Shown: positions 27,078 through 36,497, counted from the first letter of the stretch. The stretch: DNA of 64,000 bases from Myxacorys chilensis ATA2-1-KO14 (GCA_019359275.1 JAHHHP010000023.1:1-64000), one strand, 5' to 3'. Numbers and translations are program-made. The notes: generated from the letters alone by a model not told the origin.

Positions 27078-28547
27078 GTGCTGAGGAATGGATTTTACAA
27101 CGTAGCCGCTGGGGTCGTCCGGATGGGAATGGCGCTACTCACCATTCCTCTGCTCATCCATTTCATCGGAATTGAAGAGTATGGATTGTGGGCACTCGTT
27201 TCCGCGGTTGTAGGTCTTGTAGCTCTAGCAGAAGCCGGACTTTCAACAGCAACTACTGTCTTTGTCTCACAGGATTTGGGCAGAGACGATCGAGCGGGTC
27301 TCTCCCAAACATTGACGGTCACCCTTGGAGCAATGCTTATTCTGGCAACCTTGACGGCGATCTCACTTTGGTTTAACGCAGATGCGATCGTAAATTGGTT
27401 TCCTAAGCTAGCTCAACCGCAGCAAATAGCTGCAATTCGATCGTTGCAAATAGGTGGATTTGTAGTTTGGGCAAGGTTGCTACAACAAGTGTTAATTGGA
27501 GTAGAGCAAGCCTATCAGCGCTATGGATTACTCAATCTTCTCAATACCGCACAGTGGACACTGATGAGTCTAGGATTGGGTGTGATCGCTTGGCAAGGAG
27601 GTCATGTTGTTGCCTTGATGCAGTGGCAAGCAATCGTGAGTAGTGCATCACTGGTTAGTCATGCTTGGGTGGTGCGATCTCTGATTCAACCCGCAAATCT
27701 GTGCCTAAGTTGGAACTCCACGAAAGGATCTCTAGTGGTGCGGTATAGCCTGATGACCTGGTTGACGTCCTTAGGAGGGGCGCTTTTTGCGCGGGGCGAT
27801 CGCTTAATTGTTGGGTCTTTACTGGGTTCTCAGGTACTCGGAGTGTACGCCGCAATCACTGATATTACAGGAACGATCAATGGACTGTCTGCGCTACCGG
27901 TGCAGCCACTCCTTCCAACTTTGAGCCAGCTGATTGTTCAAAAAGACGCCAATCGAGTAGAGCTTCAGCGACGAGTTAAACAAGCCCTTGAAATTAACGG
28001 GTTCATTGCCTTAGGACTGGGTGCAGCCTTATTTATGCTAGCTCCACTGATTATGCAACTTATGGTTGCTAGCTGCACTAGCAACGAAAATATTTTAGCG
28101 TTTCGTCTTGCAACAATAATTTATTCTTTTTACTCGGTGAATGCGGTTGGATACTACGTTCTATTTAGCGTAGATGGCTTAAAACAAAGCATGGCTATAC
28201 ATCTAATCAGCGGTGTATTGGCTTTATTACTAATCTTGATTGGCTCTCATTTTTTTGGCTTGATGGGAGCTATGTTAGGCAACAGCGGTTATCTTGGCGT
28301 TTGGCTATTAACGATCGAGGCGATGAAGTGTTTAAACATTGCTGCAAGACAGTGGCTAAAGTGGTTGAGATTTCCATTGATATGGTTTCTAGGAACCACA
28401 ATTATTGGGTTTCTTTTTGCAAATCAGATGCAATTTTTATTCTGCATAACTCTTTTACAAACTGGCATTCTGCTTAAGTGGTTTATTGATTCTCAACCTC
28501 AAAGTATCCGTTCTCTCTGGCATCAGTTTAACGTCAATAGGAGTTAG
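27078..28547 (+). CDS. Polysaccharide flippase, Wzx-like
   Basis: About 489 residues from GTG 27078, chosen because AAGGTGG lies five bases before it; a TTG at 27063 is also in frame. It is a polytopic membrane protein with 12 or more helices. The N terminus (LRNGFYNVAAGVVRMGMALLTIPLL) and the segment IGIEEYGLWALVSAVVGL are typical of Wzx/RfbX flippases of the MOP superfamily. It would move lipid-linked oligosaccharide units across the cytoplasmic membrane. It is the first of seven same-strand genes with methyltransferases, a polymerase and glycosyltransferases. Confidence 0.88.
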   Translation: MLRNGFYNVAAGVVRMGMALLTIPLLIHFIGIEEYGLWALVSAVVGLVALAEAGLSTATTVFVSQDLGRDDRAGLSQTLTVTLGAMLILATLTAISLWFNADAIVNWFPKLAQPQQIAAIRSLQIGGFVVWARLLQQVLIGVEQAYQRYGLLNLLNTAQWTLMSLGLGVIAWQGGHVVALMQWQAIVSSASLVSHAWVVRSLIQPANLCLSWNSTKGSLVVRYSLMTWLTSLGGALFARGDRLIVGSLLGSQVLGVYAAITDITGTINGLSALPVQPLLPTLSQLIVQKDANRVELQRRVKQALEINGFIALGLGAALFMLAPLIMQLMVASCTSNENILAFRLATIIYSFYSVNAVGYYVLFSVDGLKQSMAIHLISGVLALLLILIGSHFFGLMGAMLGNSGYLGVWLLTIEAMKCLNIAARQWLKWLRFPLIWFLGTTIIGFLFANQMQFLFCITLLQTGILLKWFIDSQPQSIRSLWHQFNVNRS

Positions 28548-28551
28548 TGTA

Positions 28552-29328
28552 ATGACAACGAATCTGCACCTAGTGAAACCCCTAAAACGATATTTGCGTC
28601 AAACTTGGCTTTATCCAGCAAAGGTCTGGATAGAGCGTCATCGTCCTTCAGGAGTTCGTCAGCATCAGAAGCTCCTGACATTCTATTCTCAGTTTCTCCA
28701 TCCAGGAGATTTGTGTTTTGATGTTGGCGCAAACGTTGGCAACAGAACTGAGATATTCGTTGAACTAGGAGCGAAAGTTATTTGTCTCGAACCCCAAGAA
28801 AACTGCTGGAAACGCCTTTATCAGCGGTTTGGAGATACCAAGACGGTCACGATCGTTGAAACGGCGATCGGTGATTACGAAGGATTTGCAGAACTCTCCA
28901 TTTGCGAAGATGCCAATACGATTTCTACCTTATCTAGTAAATGGAAAACAAGCGGCAGATTTTCTGATAGTTTTGAGTGGACTAAAACTCAATCTGTACC
29001 AATTACAACCCTAGATAATTTAATCGAACGTTACGGATGTCCAAAGTTTTGCAAAATTGATGTAGAAGGTTTCGAGGTCTTTGTGTTGCGAGGGTTAACA
29101 CAGCCAATTCCTTTTTTATCGTTTGAGTTTAACGTTGAGCTTCTTCATGAAGTAGAAGCATGTATTCAACATCTTCAAACGATTACTCAAGTAGAATTCA
29201 ATTACTCAATTAGCGAATCAATGGAGTTGGTTTTTCCAAGCTGGGTGAGCGCTAATCATTTAATTGATAGCTTGAATCACACAAAGGACAAGCTGTTGTG
29301 GGGCGACATCTACGCCAAACTCATTTAA
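28552..29328 (+). CDS. FkbM-family methyltransferase
   Basis: 258 residues from ATG 28552, which is preceded by AGGAG at good spacing and starts four bases after the flippase stop. DLCFDVGANVGNRT is the SAM-binding motif I; VICLEPQENCW carries the acidic residue after strand 2. CKIDVEGFEVFVLRGL is the conserved FkbM block (K-x-D-x-E-G). These enzymes O-methylate sugars and other small molecules, and in polysaccharide clusters they usually decorate a glycan residue. Confidence 0.88.
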   Translation: MTTNLHLVKPLKRYLRQTWLYPAKVWIERHRPSGVRQHQKLLTFYSQFLHPGDLCFDVGANVGNRTEIFVELGAKVICLEPQENCWKRLYQRFGDTKTVTIVETAIGDYEGFAELSICEDANTISTLSSKWKTSGRFSDSFEWTKTQSVPITTLDNLIERYGCPKFCKIDVEGFEVFVLRGLTQPIPFLSFEFNVELLHEVEACIQHLQTITQVEFNYSISESMELVFPSWVSANHLIDSLNHTKDKLLWGDIYAKLI

Positions 29329-29364
29329 CAATCAGGTCAGTATTCACTAATTGATGTCAATCTA

Positions 29365-30615
29365 ATGATTAAATGGAAAGATTTTGTTACGCCTGAAATA
29401 CTGTTTTTGCTAGGGACACTTCAGGCATTGTCTCCCTATGTTCTTTGGTATTTTTTAGGTTCAAACGCGAGTTACCACTACGAAATCACCTACTTGCCTG
29501 TCCTCATCTGGTCAATTGGGTATATCTTTTTCTGGCTGGGTACTAAAGTCATTAAGATTAATCAGCCTGTCCAACCAAAATCATTAATTAAACTAAGTCT
29601 AGGCAGCATCAAACTTGCGATATTAAGCACGATCGCATTAGTTGTTGTTCAAGTAGTGCAAGCAGTCAGGTTATATGGAATTCTTCCCATTTACGGCTAT
29701 ATTACTGGAAGTGCTAACGTACTTGATATTAATCAGCTCCAGCGCGAATCAGGGTTTGGTCAACTAGGATCTTTAACTGCCTCTCTGTTTTTTCTAAACG
29801 GCATATTACTGATTTTCTTTATCAAGGGGTTTGAAGCTAAAAATAGACCAAAGTTGTTTTTCTTCTTTGCGTCCTGTATTGAAATATTGGGTACTTTGGT
29901 CGCCGGTAAACGTCAAGGATTACTCATTTTTATAACGTTTCTTCTATGCGGTCTATCAATTCAGTTTGACAATCCACTAAAACCAATTCTGAAGTTTTTT
30001 GCACTGCCAAGCAATAGAGTTGTTCGAGCTGTCATTTATTCATCGGTTGTCGGGGCGCTTGTTCTTTTCATCGGGTTTCTCAGTTCCCTTAGAACGGGGG
30101 TAGGTTCAGAAGTATCAGGAATTGATGAGATCCTCAACTATTTGCAGTATCCACTCATTAACTTAGAAGCTCAGTGCGAGGAGATCGGTCTTGGTCCTTA
30201 CAAATACAATCTTCTTTACCCCTTATTGACGCTATTACCCTTCAAAGCATATGAAACGATTGCTCCACCTTTAAACGAACTACCGTTTAGACCCGAACCT
30301 ACAATTGGAGCAGGATTTTACGGCAGTATTCATTGGGGAATGGGTCTTGTAGGCATTGTGTTCTATGCCTTTATGTTTGGCTTAATTTCTAAATTCTTCT
30401 ATAAAAAGTCATCAACAAGTTTGTTTCATTTGTTGGTTTACTGTCAGATTTCTTGGACTCTTTTATCAGCGCACACCTATAACCATTTCTTTACGCTCAT
30501 TTTTCTACCGACTCCCACTATTTTATTTTTCATTTTTTGCCTTCTTTTCAATCGCACTAATAGTTATGAGGAGACTGCTAGTCATGAAACTAATCAAAGC
30601 CTACCTGTCAAGTAA
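29365..30615 (+). CDS. O-antigen/exopolysaccharide polymerase, Wzy-like
   Basis: 416 residues with about ten hydrophobic helices and little else. The segment GTLVAGKRQGLLIFITFLL, with Arg after Gly-Lys, and the long loop before FRPEPTIGAGFYGSIHWG resemble the oligosaccharide repeat unit polymerase family (Wzy/EpsG-like). It would join repeat units on the periplasmic face after the flippase. Wzy proteins are poorly conserved, so the call rests on topology and on the neighbours. Its 3' end overlaps the next gene by 32 bases. Confidence 0.75.
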   Translation: MIKWKDFVTPEILFLLGTLQALSPYVLWYFLGSNASYHYEITYLPVLIWSIGYIFFWLGTKVIKINQPVQPKSLIKLSLGSIKLAILSTIALVVVQVVQAVRLYGILPIYGYITGSANVLDINQLQRESGFGQLGSLTASLFFLNGILLIFFIKGFEAKNRPKLFFFFASCIEILGTLVAGKRQGLLIFITFLLCGLSIQFDNPLKPILKFFALPSNRVVRAVIYSSVVGALVLFIGFLSSLRTGVGSEVSGIDEILNYLQYPLINLEAQCEEIGLGPYKYNLLYPLLTLLPFKAYETIAPPLNELPFRPEPTIGAGFYGSIHWGMGLVGIVFYAFMFGLISKFFYKKSSTSLFHLLVYCQISWTLLSAHTYNHFFTLIFLPTPTILFFIFCLLFNRTNSYEETASHETNQSLPVK

Positions 30616-31327
30616 TAAGGTTTGGAATTTTAATCTAGTGGAGAGAGACGCTTGGGTTGCTCAGCAAGCCTTGCTCATTCCGAAGCAAAGCTCTGTTCTT
30701 GATGTCGGCGCGGGTTCTTGTCCCTACCGCCGCTACTTTTCCCACTGCCAATACAAGACCCAAGACTTTGCTAGCCTCTCACCTGATCAGCTAAGGGGAC
30801 ATGAGGGATATGGCACGATCGATTACCTTTGTGATGCCACAGCAATTCCAGTTTCTGAAGCAAGTTTTGATGCGGTTCTATGTACTGAAGTTTTAGAACA
30901 TGTACCCGAACCTATCAAAGTAGTTCACGAGTTATCTCGAGTTCTTAAACCCGGTGGAACGTTATTGCTAACTGCTCCGCTTGGATCTGGAATTCACCAA
31001 GAACCTTATCATTTCTATGGGGGCTATACGCTATTTTGGTATCAAAAGTTTCTCGCTGAAGCGGGTTTCTCAGATATTTCTGTGCAGCCGAACGGAGGTT
31101 TTTTTAAACATTATGGTCAAGAGAGTATTCGCTTTATTCGCATGACAAACCCGAGCAGCTTAAAAACTAATGCTGCTTTACGTTTGCTCTGGATACCGAT
31201 TTGGGTCATGCTTCTTCCTTTACTGGCTTTGGTCTTTCCAGTGTTCTGTCATCTTCTGGATCGGTTTGACCAAGAAAGGGGATTTACGATCGGCTATCAC
31301 GTTGTTGCGACCAAAAAAATTGCTTAG
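30584..31327 (+). CDS. Class I SAM-dependent methyltransferase
   Basis: 247 residues from ATG 30584, picked because GAGGAG lies ten bases before it; an ATG at 30566 is possible. SVLDVGAGSCPYRRYF is motif I. DAVLCTEVLEHVPEP and ELSRVLKPGGTLLLTAPLGSG are the Methyltransf_11 blocks. A C-terminal stretch of about 25 hydrophobic residues (LRLLWIPIWVMLLPLLALVFP) may tie it to the membrane. The likely substrate is a glycan or lipid-linked sugar. Confidence 0.87.
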   Translation: MKLIKAYLSSNKVWNFNLVERDAWVAQQALLIPKQSSVLDVGAGSCPYRRYFSHCQYKTQDFASLSPDQLRGHEGYGTIDYLCDATAIPVSEASFDAVLCTEVLEHVPEPIKVVHELSRVLKPGGTLLLTAPLGSGIHQEPYHFYGGYTLFWYQKFLAEAGFSDISVQPNGGFFKHYGQESIRFIRMTNPSSLKTNAALRLLWIPIWVMLLPLLALVFPVFCHLLDRFDQERGFTIGYHVVATKKIA

Positions 31328-31334
31328 TAACTCT

Positions 31335-32543
31335 ATGAAAGTGTTATGTGTTTTTGGTAAGCATCAGTACGGCGATCCTGCCCGTGGCATAGGAACTGAA
31401 TACGCAGCATTTATGCCTGCACTTCAAAGACTTGAACATGAAGTGATCCACTTTGATTCTTGGGATAAGTCTCGATTTGCTGACTATGCTGAGCTCAATC
31501 AAGCACTTCTTAATGCGGTGGAACAAGCGCGACCGGATGTCATGCTAACCATTCAGAGAGATTATGAGATTTGGTTAGAAACTTTGCAACTGATTCAAGC
31601 CCGGAAAGATGTTGCAACCATTTCTTGGACAACGGATGATTCTTGGAAATACCAGGAAGTGTCTCGGTTTATTGGTAAGGCTTACCACGCCATGACTACC
31701 ACGTATGCAGACTGTATTGAGAAATATCATCACGATGGAATTACCAATGTTTTGCTGACTCAATGGGCAGCAAATTCAGAACTGCTGCGAACCCCTTTGT
31801 CTGCTTCAAACTGTCGATACTCGGTTTCGTTTGTTGGCGCAGCACATGGCGATCGTAAACAGCGAATTGCAGAACTTCAATCATACGGAATTGACGTGAC
31901 TTGCTTTGGTCATGGTTGGTCTGCCGGATCAGTAGCCGCCGAAGAAATTCCGCGCATTGTACGAGACTCGGTCATTAGCTTGAACTTCAGCAATGCCTAC
32001 AAAGGCGCAAATCAAGTCAAGGCTAGAACGTTTGAGGTTCCGGGTGCAGGTGGGTTTTTGCTCACAGAAACTGCGATCGGATTAGAACGTGCCTACTGCG
32101 CTGATGAAGAGATTGCAGTCTTTGCTGATCAAGAAGAGTTAGTCACAAAAATTAAGCACTTTTTGGCGCATCCAATAGAACGAGATGCGATCGCGCAAGC
32201 CGGTTTTCTGAGAACTCACGGTGAACATACGTACGATTTGCGTATGAAAGAGCTATTAGACTTTGCAGTGCGAGCTCGCGATCATTGGCTCGATAGTCAT
32301 TCTCAAACCAGCCATTCTCAAACACGTCAAACTTCGTTTGAGTCTGCCTTAGAGAGTTATTGCTTAACAGTACCTCTCAAGCTAATGCGGCGGCTGTTAG
32401 TTTCTGTCTGTCAATTGTTTCTGGGTCAACAACAAGGAATTCGAGCCGCACGAAGACTTGTTTTTGAGGTTAGTTGGCGATTGTTTGGGTACAAAACCTT
32501 TACCGCTTCAGGATTACCTGGGCGAATGTTTCCTTATCAGTAA
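31335..32543 (+). CDS. Glycosyltransferase, CgeB/GT1-like
   Basis: 402 residues from ATG 31335, seven bases after the previous stop. The N terminus is a Rossmann half (MKVLCVFGKHQYGDPARG), with DVMLTIQRDYEIW and TISWTTDDSWKY in the middle. The C-terminal half has SVSFVGAAHGDRKQRI, LNFSNAYKGANQVKARTFEVPGAGGF and the acidic patch ERAYCADEEIAVFADQEEL. These match the Glyco_trans_1_2/CgeB group, where the E(V/I)PGAGGF(L) segment binds the nucleotide sugar. It probably adds one sugar of the repeat unit. The last 90 residues are an extra helical tail. Confidence 0.82.
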   Translation: MKVLCVFGKHQYGDPARGIGTEYAAFMPALQRLEHEVIHFDSWDKSRFADYAELNQALLNAVEQARPDVMLTIQRDYEIWLETLQLIQARKDVATISWTTDDSWKYQEVSRFIGKAYHAMTTTYADCIEKYHHDGITNVLLTQWAANSELLRTPLSASNCRYSVSFVGAAHGDRKQRIAELQSYGIDVTCFGHGWSAGSVAAEEIPRIVRDSVISLNFSNAYKGANQVKARTFEVPGAGGFLLTETAIGLERAYCADEEIAVFADQEELVTKIKHFLAHPIERDAIAQAGFLRTHGEHTYDLRMKELLDFAVRARDHWLDSHSQTSHSQTRQTSFESALESYCLTVPLKLMRRLLVSVCQLFLGQQQGIRAARRLVFEVSWRLFGYKTFTASGLPGRMFPYQ

Positions 32544-32552
32544 TCACAGACG

Positions 32553-33425
32553 ATGACGCATCCTAAGCTAAGCATTGGTATTTCCTTCAAAAATCCTGGT
32601 CGCTATTTCGAGCTTGCACTTCAATCTATCTTTGCCCAAACGTTTACAGACTGGGAACTGATTCTCATCGATGATGGCTCCACAGACGACTCCCTGACCC
32701 TTGCTCAACAGTTAAACGATCAACGAGTTCGGGTTTACTGCGATGGAGAATCTAGAGGCTTAAATGTCCGTCTCAATCAACTCGTCAAGCTGGCAAATGC
32801 TCCCTATTTTTTGCGCATGGATGCCGATGATATTATGCATCCTCAGCGTCTGGAAAAGCAGTACCAGCAATTGATTCAACATGATGACAATACGGTGATT
32901 GGCTCTGCTGCTTATTCCATCGACGCTGAGTCTCAGGTCGTTGGTTTGCGCTCAACTCACACGCAGCAGCATTCAGGATTTAACGCTCGACATAGCTTCA
33001 TCCATCCCACGGTTGCGGCTTCAACAGAGTGGTTTCGACAAAATCCCTATAGTGAACATTTTATCTTTCAACGAACGCAAGACGCCGAACTTTGGTGTCG
33101 AACCACGAACACTACCAAATTTGTAAATCTGCCAGAGCCATTGCTCTATTACCGAGAAAGCGGAACCTTCTCATTTACAAACTACTTGGGTACTTCTCTA
33201 GGCTTGCTACATCTAATTTGTACTCACTACACTCGTCCCCGTTACGGATTTTTTTATCTCTTCTTTCGCGAACTTATAAAGCTGTCAGTCATGAGTATTT
33301 TTGATTGTCTAAATCTCGCTGATTATTTGATATCTAGACGCTATCAATCTGTAAAATTAACTATGTCGAATTCTGCTGTTTTAGCATTAAAAAATGTGCA
33401 ATGTCAGCCATTACCTTTGGAATAA
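32553..33425 (+). CDS. Family 2 glycosyltransferase
   Basis: 290 residues. The N-terminal GT-A fold reads LSIGISFKNPGRYFELALQSI, WELILIDDGSTDDS, and MDADDIMHPQRL, whose DAD triad is the metal/UDP-sugar-binding DxD. The acceptor half is more divergent. The C terminus has hydrophobic segments (YGFFYLFFREL), suggesting membrane contact. No clear SD; it starts nine bases after the previous gene, so translational coupling is likely. Confidence 0.88.
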   Translation: MTHPKLSIGISFKNPGRYFELALQSIFAQTFTDWELILIDDGSTDDSLTLAQQLNDQRVRVYCDGESRGLNVRLNQLVKLANAPYFLRMDADDIMHPQRLEKQYQQLIQHDDNTVIGSAAYSIDAESQVVGLRSTHTQQHSGFNARHSFIHPTVAASTEWFRQNPYSEHFIFQRTQDAELWCRTTNTTKFVNLPEPLLYYRESGTFSFTNYLGTSLGLLHLICTHYTRPRYGFFYLFFRELIKLSVMSIFDCLNLADYLISRRYQSVKLTMSNSAVLALKNVQCQPLPLE

Positions 33426-33431
33426 CCTGCA

Positions 33432-34595
33432 ATGGTTGAAGTCATTCATAGTATTCATTTTCCAGTAAGTGCTCGATCGTTTATCTCACCTGTTGTCGAG
33501 TATTTAAACGAAGCAGGAATTAAAACTGAACTCTGGGTTGAAAATCAACTAAAGCACCAGGCAGTGATTGAACAACTGGATGTTCCTAAACAGTTAATTG
33601 ATAGTGATCTAGTCCTCAACCCACTGGCATTCCTTCAAAGACTTTCTAACTTTCGTCGCCATCTCAGAACGGCAAGACCTAAGATCCTCCATACTCATCA
33701 GAGTCGTGCTTCACTGATTCCACTTCTAGCCGCTTATCTAGAACGAGTTCCCGTGAGAATTTATCAGAATCATGGGTTGCCCTACTTAGGATATCGAGGA
33801 ACGCTGCGATGGTCACTGCGGTTGCTAGAAGCAATCAACCTCCGATTAGCAACTCATGTGCTTTTGGTCAGCCACTCTAATTTACAAGAGGCGCGAGCTG
33901 ATGGTCTTTTAGACGCAAATCAAGGTGCAGTCATGGCACATGGCTCGATTGCAGGAATTGATCTGCTGCAATTCGATACCAAGTCTTTAGATGTAGCCCA
34001 GGCAAAACAGCACTTGGGTGTGGCTGACGCTCCATTTGTCTTGGCTTATGTTGGTCGCCCAGTTCGGCGTAAAGGGTTTCATTTGTTGCTGCAAGCCTGG
34101 GAACGATCGGGATTAGGGGACGCCAACAATGTGCTTTTAGTAGCAGGTTGTACAGCAGATGAATGTGATCAGGCTTTGGGGCATAAGGTTGCAGGCGTGA
34201 AGGGTTTGGGCTATTTGACCGACCTGCATCAAGTTTATACTGCCTGCGATGTCGTCACGTTACCGAGTGAACATGAGGGGTTTCCCTACTCACTTTTAGA
34301 AGGAGCCGCTGCTGCAAAGGCTTTGATTGGGACAGATATTCCAGGAGTTCGTTGTGCCATTCAAGCTGGGCAAACGGGCTTGTTAGTTCCTGCGAAAGAT
34401 GAAGTGGCGCTAGCTGAAGCGATTGAAAAGTTAGCGTTTGATCCGGCATTGCGATCGCGCCTCGGTCAAAATGCAAGACAGCGTGTGGAGCAGCAGTTTT
34501 CAAGGGAGCTGGTTTTAAAGGAACTACTGACGTTTTATCAGACGCAATTAGACTGTTTTGTGCAGGACGATGGACTTATTAGACGTTTTGCGTGA
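33432..34595 (+). CDS. Family 4 glycosyltransferase, C terminus formed by an IS end
   Basis: 387 residues, GT-B fold. The N-terminal domain has ILHTHQSRASLIPLLAAYL and an IYQNHGLPYLGYRG loop. The C-terminal domain has VLAYVGRPVRRKGFHLLLQAW, the PSEHEGFPYSLLEGAAAAKALIGTDIPG block with the E-x7-E motif of GT4 enzymes, and GLLVPAKDEVALAEAI. The body looks complete. The last residues, LIRRFA, and the TGA stop are encoded by the left inverted repeat of the adjoining IS element (34576-34597). The original tail is therefore lost, probably only a few residues. GGAATAACC precedes the ATG. Confidence 0.87.
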   Translation: MVEVIHSIHFPVSARSFISPVVEYLNEAGIKTELWVENQLKHQAVIEQLDVPKQLIDSDLVLNPLAFLQRLSNFRRHLRTARPKILHTHQSRASLIPLLAAYLERVPVRIYQNHGLPYLGYRGTLRWSLRLLEAINLRLATHVLLVSHSNLQEARADGLLDANQGAVMAHGSIAGIDLLQFDTKSLDVAQAKQHLGVADAPFVLAYVGRPVRRKGFHLLLQAWERSGLGDANNVLLVAGCTADECDQALGHKVAGVKGLGYLTDLHQVYTACDVVTLPSEHEGFPYSLLEGAAAAKALIGTDIPGVRCAIQAGQTGLLVPAKDEVALAEAIEKLAFDPALRSRLGQNARQRVEQQFSRELVLKELLTFYQTQLDCFVQDDGLIRRFA

Positions 34596-34597
34596 TA
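34576..34597 (+). repeat. IS left terminal inverted repeat
   Basis: 22 bases, partner of 35621-35642, overlapping the last codons and stop of the GT4 gene. Confidence 0.8.
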
Positions 34598-34642
34598 AGT
34601 GAGATTAAAGTTGAGTACTCCCGTTCCTTCTCAGTTGCTTGC

Positions 34643-35576
34643 TTAGGCAGTTCTGCTCTCATAACGCAGGTTCACAAGCCCCGCCACAATCCTGATTTTG
34701 CGATTGTAGCTCTGATTGTTTGTACCACGTCGATTTCGATAAGTTTGCGATAGGACTTGAAATTGTTTCAGGTGCGCCAGGGTAGGCTCCACCACAATCC
34801 GTCGCTTTGCTTTTTTGCGATTCTGCCGCTTTTGGGATGGGGTGAGTTCCTGTTTCGGGGGCTTCTTCTTGGGAATCACCACCGCATGGTCTGGATAGTC
34901 GGTTTCAACCCCCTGATAGCCCAAGTCCACTCGCTTTGTGACTTGTTTCGGCAGGCGTTCCATGACACGACTGCGCTTGAGCAAGCGATTGTCATGCACT
35001 CGCCCACCCGGAACCGACTCACTCACCCACAGCACCTGTCCACTCTTCGTCACAACGATCTGAGTTTTGAGCGTATGTCGTTTGCGCTTCTTTGAGTAGT
35101 ACGGCTTTTGTCGCTTTTGTCCACGTGGCCGTTGAATGCTCTGTTCCCTAGCATCAATCACGACTTCGGTTAGCTCAGGATACGCCTGCTGAAATTCCTG
35201 CCAGTTCCGAATCCGTCGGTTTAGGGGAGTGGGTGGTTGCGGTCTTAAATGCTCTGCCAATACTGGCTCTAAACGATGCACTAGGCGATTCAGATTCGAC
35301 ACATGGACCCCAAATATCCAACTCAATAGTTCTATACGTCACGTCCAGTCGATAGTACATCAATGGCACCAGCAACTTGTCTTTGAAGGTTTCTAGCTTA
35401 TACTGTCCGCCGCCACCCACGACTCGTTGCCGAGTTCGACTGATCAGGCGGGTTCGCTCGGACGCTTTCCACCACCGCTCGACCGCCTCAGCGAGTTGGT
35501 TAAACTCCTCGACCGTTAGTCCGGTGAACCGTTGAAACTTGCCTGGCGTCTTGACGAGTTTGGCGTAGGTGAGCAT
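34643..35576 (-). pseudogene. IS5-like transposase, frameshifted
   Basis: The N-terminal part reads from 35576 as 133 residues (FQRFTGLTVEEFNQLAEAV is the helix-turn-helix domain typical of this group) and runs out of frame. The C-terminal part, SWIFGVHVSNLNRL onward, continues in another frame to 34643. Near 35329 the minus strand reads TAT-A-GAA, where removing one A restores ...VTY-ELLSWIFGV. DDE residues appear intact: VVIDARE (D), VDLGYQG (D), EPTLAHLK (E). Either a single-base insertion has killed the gene or a +1 ribosomal frameshift is needed. I saw no obvious slippery heptamer. Confidence 0.8.
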
Positions 35577-35620
35577 AGCAGGACAACATCATGATTCTTC
35601 CATTCAACCCCAAATCTTCC

Positions 35621-35642
35621 TATCACGCAAAAGGTCTAATAA
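35621..35642 (-). repeat. IS right terminal inverted repeat
   Basis: 22 bases, complementary to 34576-34597 with one mismatch. It overlaps the first surviving codons of the histidine-kinase relic. Confidence 0.8.
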
Positions 35643-36396
35643 TCCGGTAAACTTCATTAATGGCAACTTGTCTCATCTCGAGAACTACATCCAAGACTTA
35701 CTGCATCTAATCTACTTGTACCAGCAACAGCCCTGTCTCCCAGCAGGCAAAATTGAAGCGGAGATTGATATTATTGACCTAGATTTTGTCGTAGACGATT
35801 TGCTCAAAGTTCTGGCATCCATGCGAGTTTGAGCGGAGCGGATTCGGGAGATTGTGCGATCGCTCCGCACGTTTTCTCGCTTGGATGAGGCAGAACTAAA
35901 GAGCATTGACCTGCATGACAGTATCGACAGCACGTTGATGATATTGCAGCATCGCCTCAACACCGCGTCAAGTGGTGGCACTATTGAGGTAATTAAGCAT
36001 TACGGTGAGCTACCGTTGATTGAGTGTTATGCGAGTTTGCTCAATCAAGTCCTCATGAACCTTTTAGTAAATGCCATTGATGCGCTAGAAAGTTGCTAAA
36101 TTGCACGGGATCGTAGCTCTCTTTCAAAGACGATCAGCCTCCGCACCAAATTGTTAAATGCTCAGACTGTGCTAATTCAAGTTGCAGACAATGGTTCAGG
36201 GATGACTGAGCAAGTGAAAGCTAAACTATTTGACCCATTTTTCACAACAAAAGAAGTGGATCAGGGAACAGGGCTAGGGTTATCGGTCAGTCACAATATT
36301 ACGAAGAAACACAAGGGAGAGATTAAGTGTTTTTCAAAGCCCGGACAGGGAGACGAGTTTCAAATCAAACTTTCCGTCTCTCAATTATTAGAGTAA
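35638..36396 (+). pseudogene. Histidine-kinase relic lacking its phospho-acceptor region
   Basis: One reading frame runs from NNPVNFINGNLSH to the C terminus, with two in-frame stops: TGA at 35830-35832 (…LASMRV*AERIREIVRSL…) and TAA at 36097-36099 (…DALESC*IARD…). It has HK blocks in order: AERIREIVRSLRTFSRLDEAE, the N box NLLVNAIDALES, G1 VADNGSGM, the F box FDPFFTTKE and G2 GTGLGLSVSH. In this cyanobacterial kinase group the acceptor His lies in HEINNPVNF, so the IS has cut the gene two residues or so after the His and removed everything before it. Non-functional. Confidence 0.85.
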
Positions 36397-36464
36397 TTCT
36401 TAGTCAGCCTATCTAGATTAGCAATAATTGCCGTTTTTTAGAACGCTGTTCTAGGGATTAGGAC

Positions 36465-36497
36465 GCGATTGGCTCCCGCCAAACTCCAAAGGATCGC
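36465..36497 (+). repeat. Dispersed HIP1-bounded palindromic repeat, copy B
   Basis: 33 bases starting GCGATTGGCTCC and ending CCAAAGGATCGC, in the gap between the kinase relic and the porin gene. It aligns with copies at 11231-11260 and 51716-51747. Confidence 0.65.

Larger units (their letters stand above)
34576..35642 (-). mobile_element. IS5-family-like insertion sequence
   Basis: About 1.07 kb. The left end (34576-34597) and right end (35621-35642) are inverted repeats of 22 bases with one mismatch: TTATTAGAC, G or C, then TTTTGCGTGATA. Between them lies one transposase gene on the minus strand, split by a one-base frameshift. A TA duplication at the edges is possible but not proved. 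The left flank is the end of a glycosyltransferase gene and the right flank is the middle of a histidine-kinase gene. The element thus sits at a deletion or rearrangement junction, not at a simple insertion. Confidence 0.85.
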
